Positions 8,516 to 17,352 are shown, counted from the stretch's first letter. The stretch is DNA of 36,651 nucleotides from Flavonifractor sp. An92 (GCF_002159175.1 NZ_NFGZ01000031.1:1-36651); one strand, 5' to 3'. Translations and numbers: made by a program. The notes: generated from the sequence alone by a model not told the origin.

Positions 8516-9141
8516 GCCGGGCCTATACCCCCTACGGAGGGAAGAAGAAGCACCGCTGGCTCCGGGTGCTGCTGGTCCTCCTTCTGCTGGGCGCTCTGTG
8601 CTTCGGGGGGCTCTTTGGGGCGGTGCTCTACGGCTCCTACGACCACATCCAGGGGAATCCCCAGGTCATGGTGATCCTGGGCTGTCAGGTGAAGCCCTGG
8701 GGGCCGTCGATCCTCCTCCAGGACCGGCTGGACAAGGCCCTCTCCTATCTGGAGGAACACCCGGACCTGACCATTGTGGTGTCCGGCGGGCAGGGCCCCG
8801 ACGAGCACATCAGCGAGGCCCAGTGTATGTACGACTACCTCACCGACCACGGCGTGGACGGGGAACAGATTTTGATGGAGGACCAGTCCTCCAATACCGT
8901 GGAGAACCTGCGCAACTCGGCGGCGCTGCTGGCCGAGGAGGGGTATGACACGTCAGAGGGCGTGGTGGTGGTCTCCAACGGCTTCCACCTGACCCGGGTG
9001 CGGATGCTGTGGGGCCGGGTGTGGGATGGCGACGCGCCTCTCTCCACCCTGGCCGCCCCCAGCTCCCACGTGCCCTCCCGGCTGAAAATGTACCTGCGGG
9101 AGCCGCTGGCACTGGTGAAATCCTTTCTCTTTGACAGGTGA
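8512..9141 (+). CDS. YdcF/SanA-like DUF218 membrane protein
   Basis: This 209-residue protein has a basic N-terminus (GGKKKHRW), one hydrophobic segment (about 18-38) and an outside DUF218/YdcF domain. The family motifs are VILGCQV, VVSGGQGPDEHISEA, MEDQSSNTVEN and VVSNGFHLTR. Members have been linked to envelope barrier function, but the reaction is not established. The start is GTG 8512, four bases before the end of the ABC-F gene (GTGA overlap), with GGAGG 6 nt upstream. That implies translational coupling. prfA begins 4 nt after its stop. Confidence 0.85.
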   Translation: MSRAYTPYGGKKKHRWLRVLLVLLLLGALCFGGLFGAVLYGSYDHIQGNPQVMVILGCQVKPWGPSILLQDRLDKALSYLEEHPDLTIVVSGGQGPDEHISEAQCMYDYLTDHGVDGEQILMEDQSSNTVENLRNSAALLAEEGYDTSEGVVVVSNGFHLTRVRMLWGRVWDGDAPLSTLAAPSSHVPSRLKMYLREPLALVKSFLFDR

Positions 9142-9145
9142 TACG

Positions 9146-10216
9146 ATGGAAATGCTGGATAAACTGAAGGAGCTGGACCTGCGCGCCCAGGCGCTGGAGG
9201 CCCAGCTCAGCGCGCCAGAGACCTACAACGACCCGGCGCTGGTGACCCGTCTGAACCGGGAACAGCGGGAGCTGGAGCCGGTGGTCACCGCCTACCGGAA
9301 CCTGGAGCGCCGGAAGGCCGACCTGACTGGGGCCGAGGAACTGATGGGCGACCCGGAGCTGGCCGACATGGCCAAGGAGGAGTACGCCCAGGCCAAGAAG
9401 GACATCGAGGCCCTGGAGCAGGAGCTGAAGATCCTCCTCCTGCCCAAGGACCCCAACGACGGCAAGAACGTCATCGTGGAGATCCGCGCCGGCGTGGGCG
9501 GGGAGGAGGCGGCGCTGTTTGCCCACTCCCTCCACCGGATGTACTCCATGTACGCCGAGAGCAAGGGCTGGAAGGTGGACCTGGTCAGCCTCAGCGAGAC
9601 CGAGCTGGGGGGCGTAAAGGAGCTCTCCATGGTCATCGAGGGGGACGGGGTCTACTCCCGCCTGAAATTCGAGAGCGGCGTCCACCGGGTGCAGCGGGTG
9701 CCCGAGACCGAGAGCGGCGGGCGCATCCACACCTCCACCGCCACCGTGGCGGTGCTCCCCGAGATGGAAGAGGTGGACGTGCAGCTGAACCCCGCCGACA
9801 TCGAGATGCAGGTGTTCCGCTCCTCCGGCGCGGGCGGCCAGCACGTCAACAAGACCTCCTCCGCCGTCCGCCTCATCCACAAGCCCACCGGCACCGTGGT
9901 GGAGTGCCAGCAGGAGCGCAGCCAGTTCCAGAACCGGGACAAGGCCATGCGTATCCTGGCCTCCAAGCTCTACGAGGCGGAGCAGGAGCGGGTCAACAGC
10001 GAATTTGAGAACCAGCGCCGCAGCCAGGTGGGCTCCGGCATGCGCAACGAGCGCATCCGCACCTACAACTTCCCCCAGGGCCGGGTCACCGACCACCGCA
10101 TCGGCCTGACGCTCTACAAGATCGAGGCCATTATGGACGGCGACCTGGACGAGCTCATCGACTCTCTGGTCACCGCCAACCAGGCGGAGCGGCTCAAGGC
10201 CGGGGAAGAGGCGTAA
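9146..10216 (+). CDS. prfA: Peptide chain release factor 1
   Basis: Recognises UAA and UAG stop codons and triggers peptide release. The 356-residue protein carries the catalytic GGQ motif (230-232, in SSGAGGQHVNK) and the RF1-type codon-recognition tripeptide PET (186-188, in VQRVPETESGGR), which separates it from RF2. ATG 9146 has AGGTG 5 nt upstream; an in-frame TTG at 9131 lies inside the previous gene. In many Firmicutes prfA is followed by prmC, the methyltransferase for the GGQ glutamine. Here the next gene is a small unknown protein instead. Confidence 0.95.
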   Translation: MEMLDKLKELDLRAQALEAQLSAPETYNDPALVTRLNREQRELEPVVTAYRNLERRKADLTGAEELMGDPELADMAKEEYAQAKKDIEALEQELKILLLPKDPNDGKNVIVEIRAGVGGEEAALFAHSLHRMYSMYAESKGWKVDLVSLSETELGGVKELSMVIEGDGVYSRLKFESGVHRVQRVPETESGGRIHTSTATVAVLPEMEEVDVQLNPADIEMQVFRSSGAGGQHVNKTSSAVRLIHKPTGTVVECQQERSQFQNRDKAMRILASKLYEAEQERVNSEFENQRRSQVGSGMRNERIRTYNFPQGRVTDHRIGLTLYKIEAIMDGDLDELIDSLVTANQAERLKAGEEA

Positions 10217-10263
10217 GGTAAATTCCCTTTACAGAAATTAACCCAAGAAACGAGGTTTTAACC

Positions 10264-10521
10264 ATGGAACTGTGCATCCATTTTGACACCCTTCCGGAGG
10301 GCCTGGACCTGCTGGGCCTGCGTACCGAGCTGGCCGACGTGCTGGAAGAGGACGGCTGGCTCACCGGTTCCGGCCCCAACTTCCTGGAGCTGGAGCTGGA
10401 GGACGAGCGGGTGAATCCCAAATACGGCATCCTGGCGGTGAAAAACTACCTCCAGCAGCGCAAATTTGCCCCCGAGACCACCATTGAGCTGGCGGGCACC
10501 CCGGTGGGCATTTACGAGTGA
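10264..10521 (+). CDS. Small acidic protein of unknown function
   Basis: Encodes 85 residues, acidic overall, with no signal peptide, membrane segment or Cys cluster. It starts MELCIHFDTLP, contains a very acidic middle (LELELEDERVNP) and ends TPVGIYE. The family was not recognised. A GAGG lies about 8 nt before ATG 10264, and the reading frame shows the same GC-rich codon use as its neighbours, so it is probably real. It sits between prfA and tsaC, where prmC is often found, but is far too short to be a methyltransferase. Its length and predicted alpha/beta mix suggest a small cytosolic protein. Confidence 0.7.
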   Translation: MELCIHFDTLPEGLDLLGLRTELADVLEEDGWLTGSGPNFLELELEDERVNPKYGILAVKNYLQQRKFAPETTIELAGTPVGIYE

Positions 10522-10545
10522 TCCGGAAAGCCAGGTGAACACACT

Positions 10546-11559
10546 GTGAAGACAAAACGCTTTACAGCAGATCAGGTGGAAGAGGCGGCCGAGATCCTGA
10601 AAAACGGCGGGCTTCTGGGCATCCCCACTGAGACGGTGTACGGCCTGGGGGCCAACGGTCTGGACGCGGCGGCGGTAGGCCACATCTTCGAGGCCAAGGG
10701 CCGCCCCCAGGACAACCCCCTCATCCTCCACATCCCCTCAGCCCTCTGGCTGGAGCGCTACTGCGACCACATCCCCGCCGCGGCCTACGCCCTGGCCCGG
10801 CGGTTCTGGCCGGGCCCCCTCACCATGATCCTGGAGCACAAGGACATCGTGCCCGACGCGGTGACGGCGGGCCTTGCCACGGTGGGTATGCGCTGCCCGT
10901 CCCACCCGGTGTGCCGGGCCATCATTCAGGCGGCGGACCTGCCGGTGGCCGCCCCGTCGGGGAACACCTCCGGCCGGCCCAGCCCCACTAACATGGCCGA
11001 CATGCTGGAGGACATGGACGGGAAGATCGACGGAATCGTGGACGGCGGCCCCTGCTCGGTGGGGGTGGAGTCCACCATCATCGACCTGACGGTCACGCCC
11101 CCCCGGCTGCTGCGGCCCGGCGGAGTGACGCTGGAGGAGCTGCGGGAGGTTCTGGGGGAAGTGGCGGTGGACGAGGCCGTCACCCGTCTGATGGCGGCGG
11201 GGGAGCACCCCCGGGCCCCCGGCATGAAATACCGTCACTACGCCCCCAAGGCCCCGGTCACCGTGGTGCGGGGCGCGCCGGAGCAGAGCGCCCGCTACAT
11301 CCGGGAGCACCTGGAGGAGGGAGACGGGGTCATCTGCTTCGCGGAGTTCCTGCCCCTCTTTGAGGGCTATCCCACCGAATCCATGGGTCCGGCGTCCGAC
11401 CAGGCCGAGCAGGCCCGGCGGGTGTTCGACGCCTTGCGGTACTTTGACGGCACTGACGTACAGCGCATCTGGGCCCAGGGCCCCGACCCCACAGGCATCG
11501 GCCTGGCGGTGTCCAACCGGCTGAACAAAGCGGCGGGCTTCCACATCGTGGAGGTCTGA
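10546..11559 (+). CDS. tsaC: L-threonylcarbamoyladenylate synthase (Sua5/YwlC type)
   Basis: Makes threonylcarbamoyl-AMP from Thr, bicarbonate and ATP, the first step of the t6A37 tRNA modification. The 337-residue length shows the two-domain Sua5/YwlC form. The YrdC domain (about 1-200) has GIPTETVYGLG, GRPQDNPLI, PSGNTSGRPSPT and STIID motifs. The C-terminal Sua5 domain starts after PGMKYRHYAPKAP, the usual interdomain sequence. The start codon is GTG 10546, with AGGTGA about 7 nt upstream. A tcdA gene, which acts later on the same nucleotide, is also in this window (17431). Confidence 0.93.
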   Translation: MKTKRFTADQVEEAAEILKNGGLLGIPTETVYGLGANGLDAAAVGHIFEAKGRPQDNPLILHIPSALWLERYCDHIPAAAYALARRFWPGPLTMILEHKDIVPDAVTAGLATVGMRCPSHPVCRAIIQAADLPVAAPSGNTSGRPSPTNMADMLEDMDGKIDGIVDGGPCSVGVESTIIDLTVTPPRLLRPGGVTLEELREVLGEVAVDEAVTRLMAAGEHPRAPGMKYRHYAPKAPVTVVRGAPEQSARYIREHLEEGDGVICFAEFLPLFEGYPTESMGPASDQAEQARRVFDALRYFDGTDVQRIWAQGPDPTGIGLAVSNRLNKAAGFHIVEV

Positions 11560-11579
11560 GCCCGCGAGGAGGGAGAAGC

Positions 11580-12314
11580 ATGGCGATCCTGTTGGTCTGT
11601 GTGGCTGTGGTGGTGCTCGTGGCGCTGGATCTCACCAAGCGCATCGAGTTGGGGCACCCGGTGTGGGTGCTCCTCACCGCGGCGGGCTATTTCTGCTCGG
11701 TGCTGTGGACGGCGGCTCTGGCCTTTCTGGCGCTGGCGCAGGCGGTGTCGGGGGCCAACTCTCTGCTGGCCTGGGGCCAGGCGGCCCTGGCGGCTCTGCC
11801 GGGGACCCTGTTTGGCCTCTATGTGCTCATCAAGGCCAATTTCTTCCCACTGGCCCGCCATCCCGGGGCCTCCCGGGCCCAGAAAGCCGCGCGCCTTCTG
11901 GATGACGGCCTGTTTTTGGGCCTTCCGCTCCAGCTTCTGCTGGTGGGCGGCTATGGATACGCGGCGCTGAGCCTTCACGGGGCCTTTCAGGGCCCGCTGT
12001 GGATGCTGCCCTTTTACCCTCTGGTGCTGGCGGTCCTCTGGCCCATGCTGCACCTGGTGTTTCATGTGGCCATCGTGGCCATAGTTCTGGACCCCCTGAT
12101 CCTGCTGGCGGCCTTCCTCATCGGCGTGCTGTGGACCGTACAGGAGATCTTTCTGCTCCACGGTCTGATCCGGGGGTGTCTTGTGACCAAGAAAAGCCCC
12201 GGCATGTTGGTCCTCCATATCCTGCTGGGCCTGGTGCCGGTGGTGAATCTGATCCTGGCTCTGCGCCTGCGCTGGAAGCTGCGGGCAGCGGCGCGGGAGG
12301 AGGCATTTGTATGA
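11580..12314 (+). CDS. Polytopic membrane protein of unknown function
   Basis: This 244-residue protein is hydrophobic almost throughout, with about six predicted membrane spans (near 2-16, 25-60, 70-88, 110-135, 140-190 and 215-235). A short basic loop (HPGASRAQKAARLLDD) and a basic C-terminus suggest inside-positive orientation. The family was not recognised and no catalytic motif is visible. A strong GAGGAGG Shine-Dalgarno precedes ATG 11580. Its stop overlaps the coaE start by 4 bp (ATGA), so the two are translationally coupled. The fixed spacing supports a real gene. Confidence 0.75.
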   Translation: MAILLVCVAVVVLVALDLTKRIELGHPVWVLLTAAGYFCSVLWTAALAFLALAQAVSGANSLLAWGQAALAALPGTLFGLYVLIKANFFPLARHPGASRAQKAARLLDDGLFLGLPLQLLLVGGYGYAALSLHGAFQGPLWMLPFYPLVLAVLWPMLHLVFHVAIVAIVLDPLILLAAFLIGVLWTVQEIFLLHGLIRGCLVTKKSPGMLVLHILLGLVPVVNLILALRLRWKLRAAAREEAFV

Positions 12315-12913
12315 AGCTCATCGGGATCACCGGCCCCACTGGGGCGGGTAAGACCACGGCGCTGCGGGCGCTGGAGGTGCTGGGCGCCCACATCATTGAC
12401 GCCGATCAGGTGTACCACCGCCTGCTGGAGGAGAGCGAGGCGCTGAAAGCGGCCCTGGTGGGGCGCTTTGGCCCCGGCATTCTGGACCAGACAGGCGCGG
12501 TGGACCGGAAGGCGCTGGGCAGCGCGGTGTTCGGCAACGGCCGGGACCTGGAGGACCTGAACGCCATCACCCATCGGTTCATCCTCTCGGACATCCAGCG
12601 CCAGCGGGCTGCGGCCCGGGCGGAGGGCTGCCCCGCCGTGGCGGTGGACGCCATTTCCCTCATCGAGAGCGGCCTGGGGGAGGAGTGCGACACCGTGGTG
12701 GCGGTGCTGGCCCCGCTGGAGACCCGCATCCAGCGCATCATGGCCCGGGAGGGCATTTCCGAGGACTACGCCCGCCGCCGGGCCATGGCCCAGAAGGGGG
12801 ACGACTTTTTCCGGGCCCACGCCGACCATGTGCTGGAAAACGGCCCCGGAGAGGACCGGGGACAGTTCGCGGCCCGGGCGCTGGTGTTGTTCCGCTCGAT
12901 CCTGGCGGAGTGA
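12311..12913 (+). CDS. coaE: Dephospho-CoA kinase
   Basis: Phosphorylates the 3'-hydroxyl of dephospho-CoA in the last step of coenzyme A synthesis. The 200-residue length is typical. The Walker A loop is GPTGAGKTT (8-16), followed by the family motif HIIDADQVYHRLL. A conserved lid region with IQRIMAREGISEDYARRR lies near 135-155. ATG 12311 overlaps the preceding membrane-protein stop by 4 bp, with GGGAGGAGG upstream. A start far upstream at 11999 would run through the previous gene in another frame and is rejected. Confidence 0.93.
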   Translation: MKLIGITGPTGAGKTTALRALEVLGAHIIDADQVYHRLLEESEALKAALVGRFGPGILDQTGAVDRKALGSAVFGNGRDLEDLNAITHRFILSDIQRQRAAARAEGCPAVAVDAISLIESGLGEECDTVVAVLAPLETRIQRIMAREGISEDYARRRAMAQKGDDFFRAHADHVLENGPGEDRGQFAARALVLFRSILAE

Positions 12914-12929
12914 ATTTTCTCCTTGTGGC

Positions 12930-12998
12930 TGGAAAAAATCCATACCCTGTGGTATGATAAAGGGCAGATCATCCTCCGGATACGGACCCCGTATCCGG
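12930..12998 (+). promoter_or_regulatory. Promoter and leader hairpin of the M18 peptidase gene
   Basis: The -10 TATGAT (12953-12958) carries an extended TGG in front, with a poor -35 TGGAAA (12930-12935) 17 bp away. The transcript would begin with a 10-bp perfect hairpin (12976-12985 with 12989-12998, 3-nt loop), ending 10 nt before the Shine-Dalgarno AAGGAGGT. The hairpin does not cover the ribosome binding site, so mRNA protection is more likely than a switch. Confidence 0.6.
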
Positions 12999-13024
12999 GA
13001 GCCTAAGATAAGGAGGTCCCTTTT

Positions 13025-14434
13025 ATGGAAGATAAAGTGAAAACCCCGGGCGAGCTGCGCCGCGAGGCGCTGTGCTACGCACCGAAGAACGGATACGACC
13101 GCCTGTCCCAGGAGGACGAGGCGGCCATGCAGGACTACTGCGAGCACTACAAGCATTTCCTGGACGTTGGCAAGACCGAGCGGGAGTGCGTGGACGAGGC
13201 CATTCGTCAGGCCGAGGAGCACGGCTTCCGTCCTCTGGAGCGGGGCATGGAGCTCAAGCCCGGCGATAAGGTCTACCGCTCCAACCGGGGCAAGGGCCTG
13301 ATGCTGGCCGTCATCGGCAAGAAGTCTCTGGCCGAGGGCGTCAACATCGGCGCGGCCCACATCGACTCCCCCCGCCTGGACCTGAAGCCCAATCCGCTGT
13401 ACGAGGACAGCGAGATGGCGTTCCTCAAGACCCACTACTACGGCGGCATCCGCAAGTACCAGTGGGTGACCATCCCCCTGGAGCTGCGGGGCGTGGTGGC
13501 CCTGAAGGACGGCAGCGTGGTGAAGGTGTCCGTGGGCGGCGGCGAGAACGACCCCATGTTCACCGTGGACGACCTGCTGCCCCACCTGGGCGTGGAGCAG
13601 TCCAAGAAGCCCCTCAGTGAGGCCATCCCCGCCGAGAGCCTGAACATCCTGGTGGGCAGCCGTCCCTTCAAGGACGACGAGGGCTCTGACCGGGTGAAGC
13701 TGGCGGTGCTGGATTTGCTGAACCAGAAGTACGGCATCGTGGAGGAGGACTTCATCTCCGCCGAGCTGGAGGCCGTGCCCGCCTTCCGCGCCTGTGATAT
13801 TGGCTTTGACCGCTCTCTCATTGGCTCCTACGGCCACGACGACCGGGTGTGCGCCTATGCGGAATTCGCCGCTCTGCTGGAGATTGAGGTCCCCACCCGC
13901 ACCGCCGTGTGCATCCTGGCCGACAAGGAGGAGATCGGCTCCGAGGGCGTGTCCGGCATGCAGTCGGCGGCCTTCGACACCTTCATGTCCGACCTGTGCG
14001 ACGCCCAGAAGGTGCCCCTGAAGGCCTGCTATGAGAAGTCCTTCTGCCTGTCCGCCGACGTGACGGCGGCCTATGACCCCAACTTCCCCGACGTGTACGA
14101 GAAGCGCAACAGCGCCCGGGTGAACTACGGCATGGGTCTGTCCAAGTACACCGGCGCCCGGGGCAAGTCCGGCTCCTCCGACGCCTCGGCTGAGGTGGTG
14201 GCCTACGTCCGCCGTGTGCTGGACGAGGGCGGCGTGTTCTGGCAGATGGCGGAGCTTGGCAAGGTGGACGCCGGCGGCGGCGGCACCGTGGCCTGCTATA
14301 TGGCCAACCGGGACATCGACACCATCGACGCGGGCGTGCCGGTGCTGTCCATGCACGCCCCCTTCGAGACGGTGGCCAAGCTGGACTGCTATATGACCTA
14401 CAAGGGCATGAAGGCCATCTATCTGGCCGAGTAA
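13025..14434 (+). CDS. M18 family aminopeptidase (aspartyl-aminopeptidase type)
   Basis: A cytosolic zinc metallopeptidase that removes N-terminal, usually acidic, residues from peptides. The 469 residues match the M18 family. Metal-binding motifs are visible in order: AAHIDSPRLDLKP (His-x-Asp, about 108-120), the catalytic pair in DKEEIGSEG (about 300-308), and a late His in VLSMHAPFE (about 440-448). An extra dimer-forming domain sits between the first two. ATG 13025 has AAGGAGGT upstream. It is a single-gene unit with its own promoter and a strong terminator. Confidence 0.92.
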   Translation: MEDKVKTPGELRREALCYAPKNGYDRLSQEDEAAMQDYCEHYKHFLDVGKTERECVDEAIRQAEEHGFRPLERGMELKPGDKVYRSNRGKGLMLAVIGKKSLAEGVNIGAAHIDSPRLDLKPNPLYEDSEMAFLKTHYYGGIRKYQWVTIPLELRGVVALKDGSVVKVSVGGGENDPMFTVDDLLPHLGVEQSKKPLSEAIPAESLNILVGSRPFKDDEGSDRVKLAVLDLLNQKYGIVEEDFISAELEAVPAFRACDIGFDRSLIGSYGHDDRVCAYAEFAALLEIEVPTRTAVCILADKEEIGSEGVSGMQSAAFDTFMSDLCDAQKVPLKACYEKSFCLSADVTAAYDPNFPDVYEKRNSARVNYGMGLSKYTGARGKSGSSDASAEVVAYVRRVLDEGGVFWQMAELGKVDAGGGGTVACYMANRDIDTIDAGVPVLSMHAPFETVAKLDCYMTYKGMKAIYLAE

Positions 14435-14449
14435 GCCAACGAACCAACG

Positions 14450-14485
14450 GGGAGCGCCGCGGAATCTCCGCGGCGCTCCCTTTTT
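14450..14485 (+). terminator. Intrinsic terminator after M18 peptidase
   Basis: A 13-bp perfect stem GGGAGCGCCGCGG/CCGCGGCGCTCCC (14450-14462 with 14468-14480), a 5-nt loop and then TTTTT. It starts 16 nt after the stop. Confidence 0.95.
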
Positions 14486-14502
14486 GAGCGGGAGGGACCC
14501 AT

Positions 14503-15681
14503 ATGACAGAGCGTATCTATGACCGGGACAGCCATCAAAAGACCTTTCAGGCCGCCGTGCTCCGGTGCGAGGCGGTAGGGGAGGGGTGGCGCGTTGCCCT
14601 GGACCGGACCTGCTTTTTCCCCGAGGGCGGCGGACAGTTCGGCGACCGGGGCACCCTGACCCCGGCGGGGGGAGCCCCCATCCCGGTGACCGACACCCAG
14701 GAGGAGGGGGACCTGGTCTGGCATAATGTGACGGCCCCCATCCCGGCGGGGACTGAAGTAACGGGAGAGCTGGACTGGGCCCTCCGCTTCGCCCGGATGC
14801 AGTGCCACTCGGGGGAGCACATCGTCTCCGGCCTCTTCCACGCCCGGGACGGGGTGGACAACGTGGGCTTCCACCTGGGGGACGAGGAGGTCATCCTGGA
14901 CCTGAGCGGCCCGGTGAGCTGGGAGGAGGTCCAGGAGGTGGAACGCCTGGCCAATGAGGCGGTGTCCATGGACCTGCCGGTCTCCTGCGAATATCCCCCG
15001 GAGGAGGAGCTGAAAACCCTCACCTACCGCAGCAAGCTGGACCTCACGGAGCATGTGCGCATCGTCACCATCCCCGGATACGACGTGTGCGCCTGCTGCG
15101 CGCCCCACGTGAACCGCACCGGCGAGATCGGCCTTATCCACTTCCTCTCCAGCCAGAACTGGAAGGGAGGCGTCCGCCTGCGCATGCTCTGCGGCAGCCG
15201 GGCTGTGGCCGATGTGATGGCAAAGCAGAACAGCGTGGCGGCCATCTCGGCTCGGCTTTCGGCCCACCAGAGCCAGGTGGCCCAGGCGGTGGAGCGGCAG
15301 AGCGGAGAGCTGGAGGCGGTGAAGCAGGAAAATGCCCGCCTGGGCAAGCTGGCCGCCCAGGCGCTGGCGGAGACCCTCCCGGCGGGGGAGGAGGCCCTGT
15401 GCTTCGCGGAACTCCCCACCCCGGCCCTCCGGGCCCTGGTGAATGCCGCAGTGGAGAAGGGCGTGCCCCTCTGCGCCGCCTTCGCCCCGGAGGGAGAGCG
15501 TTTTGCCTACATCCTGGGCGCCGGAGAAGGGCTGGACCTGCGCCCGCTGGTCAAGGAAATGAACGCCGCTCTGAGCGGACGGGGCGGCGGCTCGGCGGCC
15601 ATGGTGCAGGGGAGCGTGGCCGCATCCCGGCAGGACATAGAGGCCTGGTGGGCGGCGCGCAAAACCGTGAACAAATCGTAA
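14503..15681 (+). CDS. Alanyl-tRNA editing protein, long AlaX form with DHHA1-like tail
   Basis: A free-standing relative of the AlaRS editing half that hydrolyses mischarged tRNA-Ala. The 392 residues comprise a short beta-barrel part with FFPEGGGQFGD (36-46), then the editing core. Its zinc-ligand pattern is HSGEH (102-106) and C198-x3-H202 (in CACCAPH), followed by a helical coiled stretch (about 250-290). The C-terminal DHHA1-like domain has a glycine-rich GRGGGSAAMVQG (about 362-373). No aminoacylation domain is present. ATG 14503 has GGGAGG upstream. It follows the M18 terminator by 17 nt, so its own promoter is unclear. Confidence 0.9.
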   Translation: MTERIYDRDSHQKTFQAAVLRCEAVGEGWRVALDRTCFFPEGGGQFGDRGTLTPAGGAPIPVTDTQEEGDLVWHNVTAPIPAGTEVTGELDWALRFARMQCHSGEHIVSGLFHARDGVDNVGFHLGDEEVILDLSGPVSWEEVQEVERLANEAVSMDLPVSCEYPPEEELKTLTYRSKLDLTEHVRIVTIPGYDVCACCAPHVNRTGEIGLIHFLSSQNWKGGVRLRMLCGSRAVADVMAKQNSVAAISARLSAHQSQVAQAVERQSGELEAVKQENARLGKLAAQALAETLPAGEEALCFAELPTPALRALVNAAVEKGVPLCAAFAPEGERFAYILGAGEGLDLRPLVKEMNAALSGRGGGSAAMVQGSVAASRQDIEAWWAARKTVNKS

Positions 15682-15707
15682 AGGTTGAGCATATCCCGGT
15701 TTAGCAC

Positions 15708-15736
15708 TTGAAATTCCAGGCATTTTCCGGTATAAT
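15708..15736 (+). promoter_or_regulatory. Strong sigma-A-type promoter of the foldase gene
   Basis: TTGAAA (15708-15713), 17 bp, then TATAAT (15731-15736). The start point near 15743 places the in-frame ATGs at 15745 and 15775 at or near the 5' end, which favours ATG 15799 as the true start. Confidence 0.9.
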
Positions 15737-15798
15737 GCTTCGGTATGTATGCGAAACTAAGTTCGCAAGCAATTATGACGAGAGGACTGAAGATCAAA

Positions 15799-17352
15799 AT
15801 GAGCGCATCCAGAGAAAAGAAGCAGCGCCAGAGTGATCCGGTGGGCGGCCTGACGCAGAAGCAGATTCAGGACCGCAAGGAGGCCCAGATCAAGAAACGC
15901 AACATGACGATCTATACGATCATCGGCGTGATCGTGGCCGTGCTTGTGGTGGCCCTGCTGGTGTGGCACTCCGGCTTTTTCCAGAGCCGTACCACTGCCA
16001 TGACGGTGGACGGACGGAACTACACCCCCGGTGAGGTATCCTACTACTACAACAGCGTCAAGCAGCAGAACGCCTATTATCTGGCGATGATGGGCATGTA
16101 CGACACCTCCAAGTCCGCCCAGGAGCAGTACTATGACGAAGAGGCGGGCACCACTTATTACGACTACTTCATGGATACCGCCAAGAGCCAGATGATCCAG
16201 GTGAAGACTCTGGCCGACGCCGCCAAGGAGGAGGGCATGACCCTCTCCGAGGATAGCCAGGCCAGTGTGGAGAGCTCCATCGAGAGCTACAAGTCTCAGG
16301 CTACCCAGTCCGGCTATCCCAGCCTGAACTCCTTCCTGAAGGCCTATTTCGGTCAGTATATGGACCAGAAGGTCCTCCGCTCCTGCCTGGAGGAGAGCTA
16401 TCTGGCTCAGCAGTACTACCAGGCTCACTCCGACTCCCTGACCTACGACGACAGCGCGCTCCAGAGCTACTATGAGGAGAACAAGGACAGCCTGGACACC
16501 TTCGACTACCGGTCCATCTACTTCTCCGGCGCTGCCGCCAGCACCACCGATGAGGACGGCAACACCGTGGAGGCTACCGAGGAGGAGAAGACCGCCGCCA
16601 TGGACGCCGCCAAGGAGAAGGCTGACGCCCTCCTGGCCCAGGTGCAGGGCGGTGAGAGCTTCGACAACGCCGCCAACGACGCCCTGGCCGACGACAGCAA
16701 CCTGACCTATGACGGCCAGCAGAGCGTCGTGGGCAGCAGCCTCAACAGCGCCATCAAGACCTGGCTCACCGACGCCGCCCGCCAGCCCGGCGATGTGGAT
16801 GTGGTGGAGTCCGAGGGCAACGGCTACTATGTGGTCCAGTTCGATGGCCGCGCTCTGGATGAGGAGTCCATCGGCCAGGCCGATGTGCGCCACATCCTGG
16901 TGAAGGCCGAGGTGGCTGAGGACGCCGAGGAACCCACCGATGAGGCCATGGAGGCCGCCAAGGAGAAGGCTCAGTCCATCCTGGACGAGTTCGAGGCCGG
17001 CGATAAGACCGCCGCTTCCTTCGGCGTGCTGGCCAACGAGTACTCTGAGGACCCCGGCTCCAACACCACCGGCGGCCTCTATGAGGACGTGACCCGGAAC
17101 AGCAGCTTCTTCACCGGCTTCCTGGACTGGATCTTCGCCGACGGCCGCAAGGCCGGCGACACCGGTCTGGTGGAGAACACCCAGGAGGACCAGTGGGGTT
17201 GGCATGTGATGTACCTGGACACTGTGGACCAGGTGCAGTGGAAGTACACCGCTGAGAACGCCCTGCGCAGCAGCGACATGAGCGCCTGGGTGGAGGAGAT
17301 GACCAGCGGCATCGAGGCCGTGGACGGCAGCGGTCTGAAGTACGTGGAGTAA
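15799..17352 (+). CDS. Membrane-anchored peptidyl-prolyl isomerase (SurA_N/PpiC, PrsA-like)
   Basis: Likely assists folding of secreted proteins outside the membrane. The 517-residue protein starts with a 35-residue Lys/Arg/Gln-rich cytosolic tail and a single membrane span (about 37-57). It has no lipobox, so it is a type II membrane protein, unlike lipoprotein PrsA. An acidic chaperone-like region with SurA_N character (about 60-330) follows. The parvulin domain (about 360-475) has DVRHILVKAEV, a long helical insertion, FGVLANEYSEDPGS, TGGLYEDV and WGWHVMYLD. ATG 15799 has AGAGGA about 12 nt upstream and is the first start well inside the predicted transcript. Confidence 0.88.
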   Translation: MSASREKKQRQSDPVGGLTQKQIQDRKEAQIKKRNMTIYTIIGVIVAVLVVALLVWHSGFFQSRTTAMTVDGRNYTPGEVSYYYNSVKQQNAYYLAMMGMYDTSKSAQEQYYDEEAGTTYYDYFMDTAKSQMIQVKTLADAAKEEGMTLSEDSQASVESSIESYKSQATQSGYPSLNSFLKAYFGQYMDQKVLRSCLEESYLAQQYYQAHSDSLTYDDSALQSYYEENKDSLDTFDYRSIYFSGAAASTTDEDGNTVEATEEEKTAAMDAAKEKADALLAQVQGGESFDNAANDALADDSNLTYDGQQSVVGSSLNSAIKTWLTDAARQPGDVDVVESEGNGYYVVQFDGRALDEESIGQADVRHILVKAEVAEDAEEPTDEAMEAAKEKAQSILDEFEAGDKTAASFGVLANEYSEDPGSNTTGGLYEDVTRNSSFFTGFLDWIFADGRKAGDTGLVENTQEDQWGWHVMYLDTVDQVQWKYTAENALRSSDMSAWVEEMTSGIEAVDGSGLKYVE

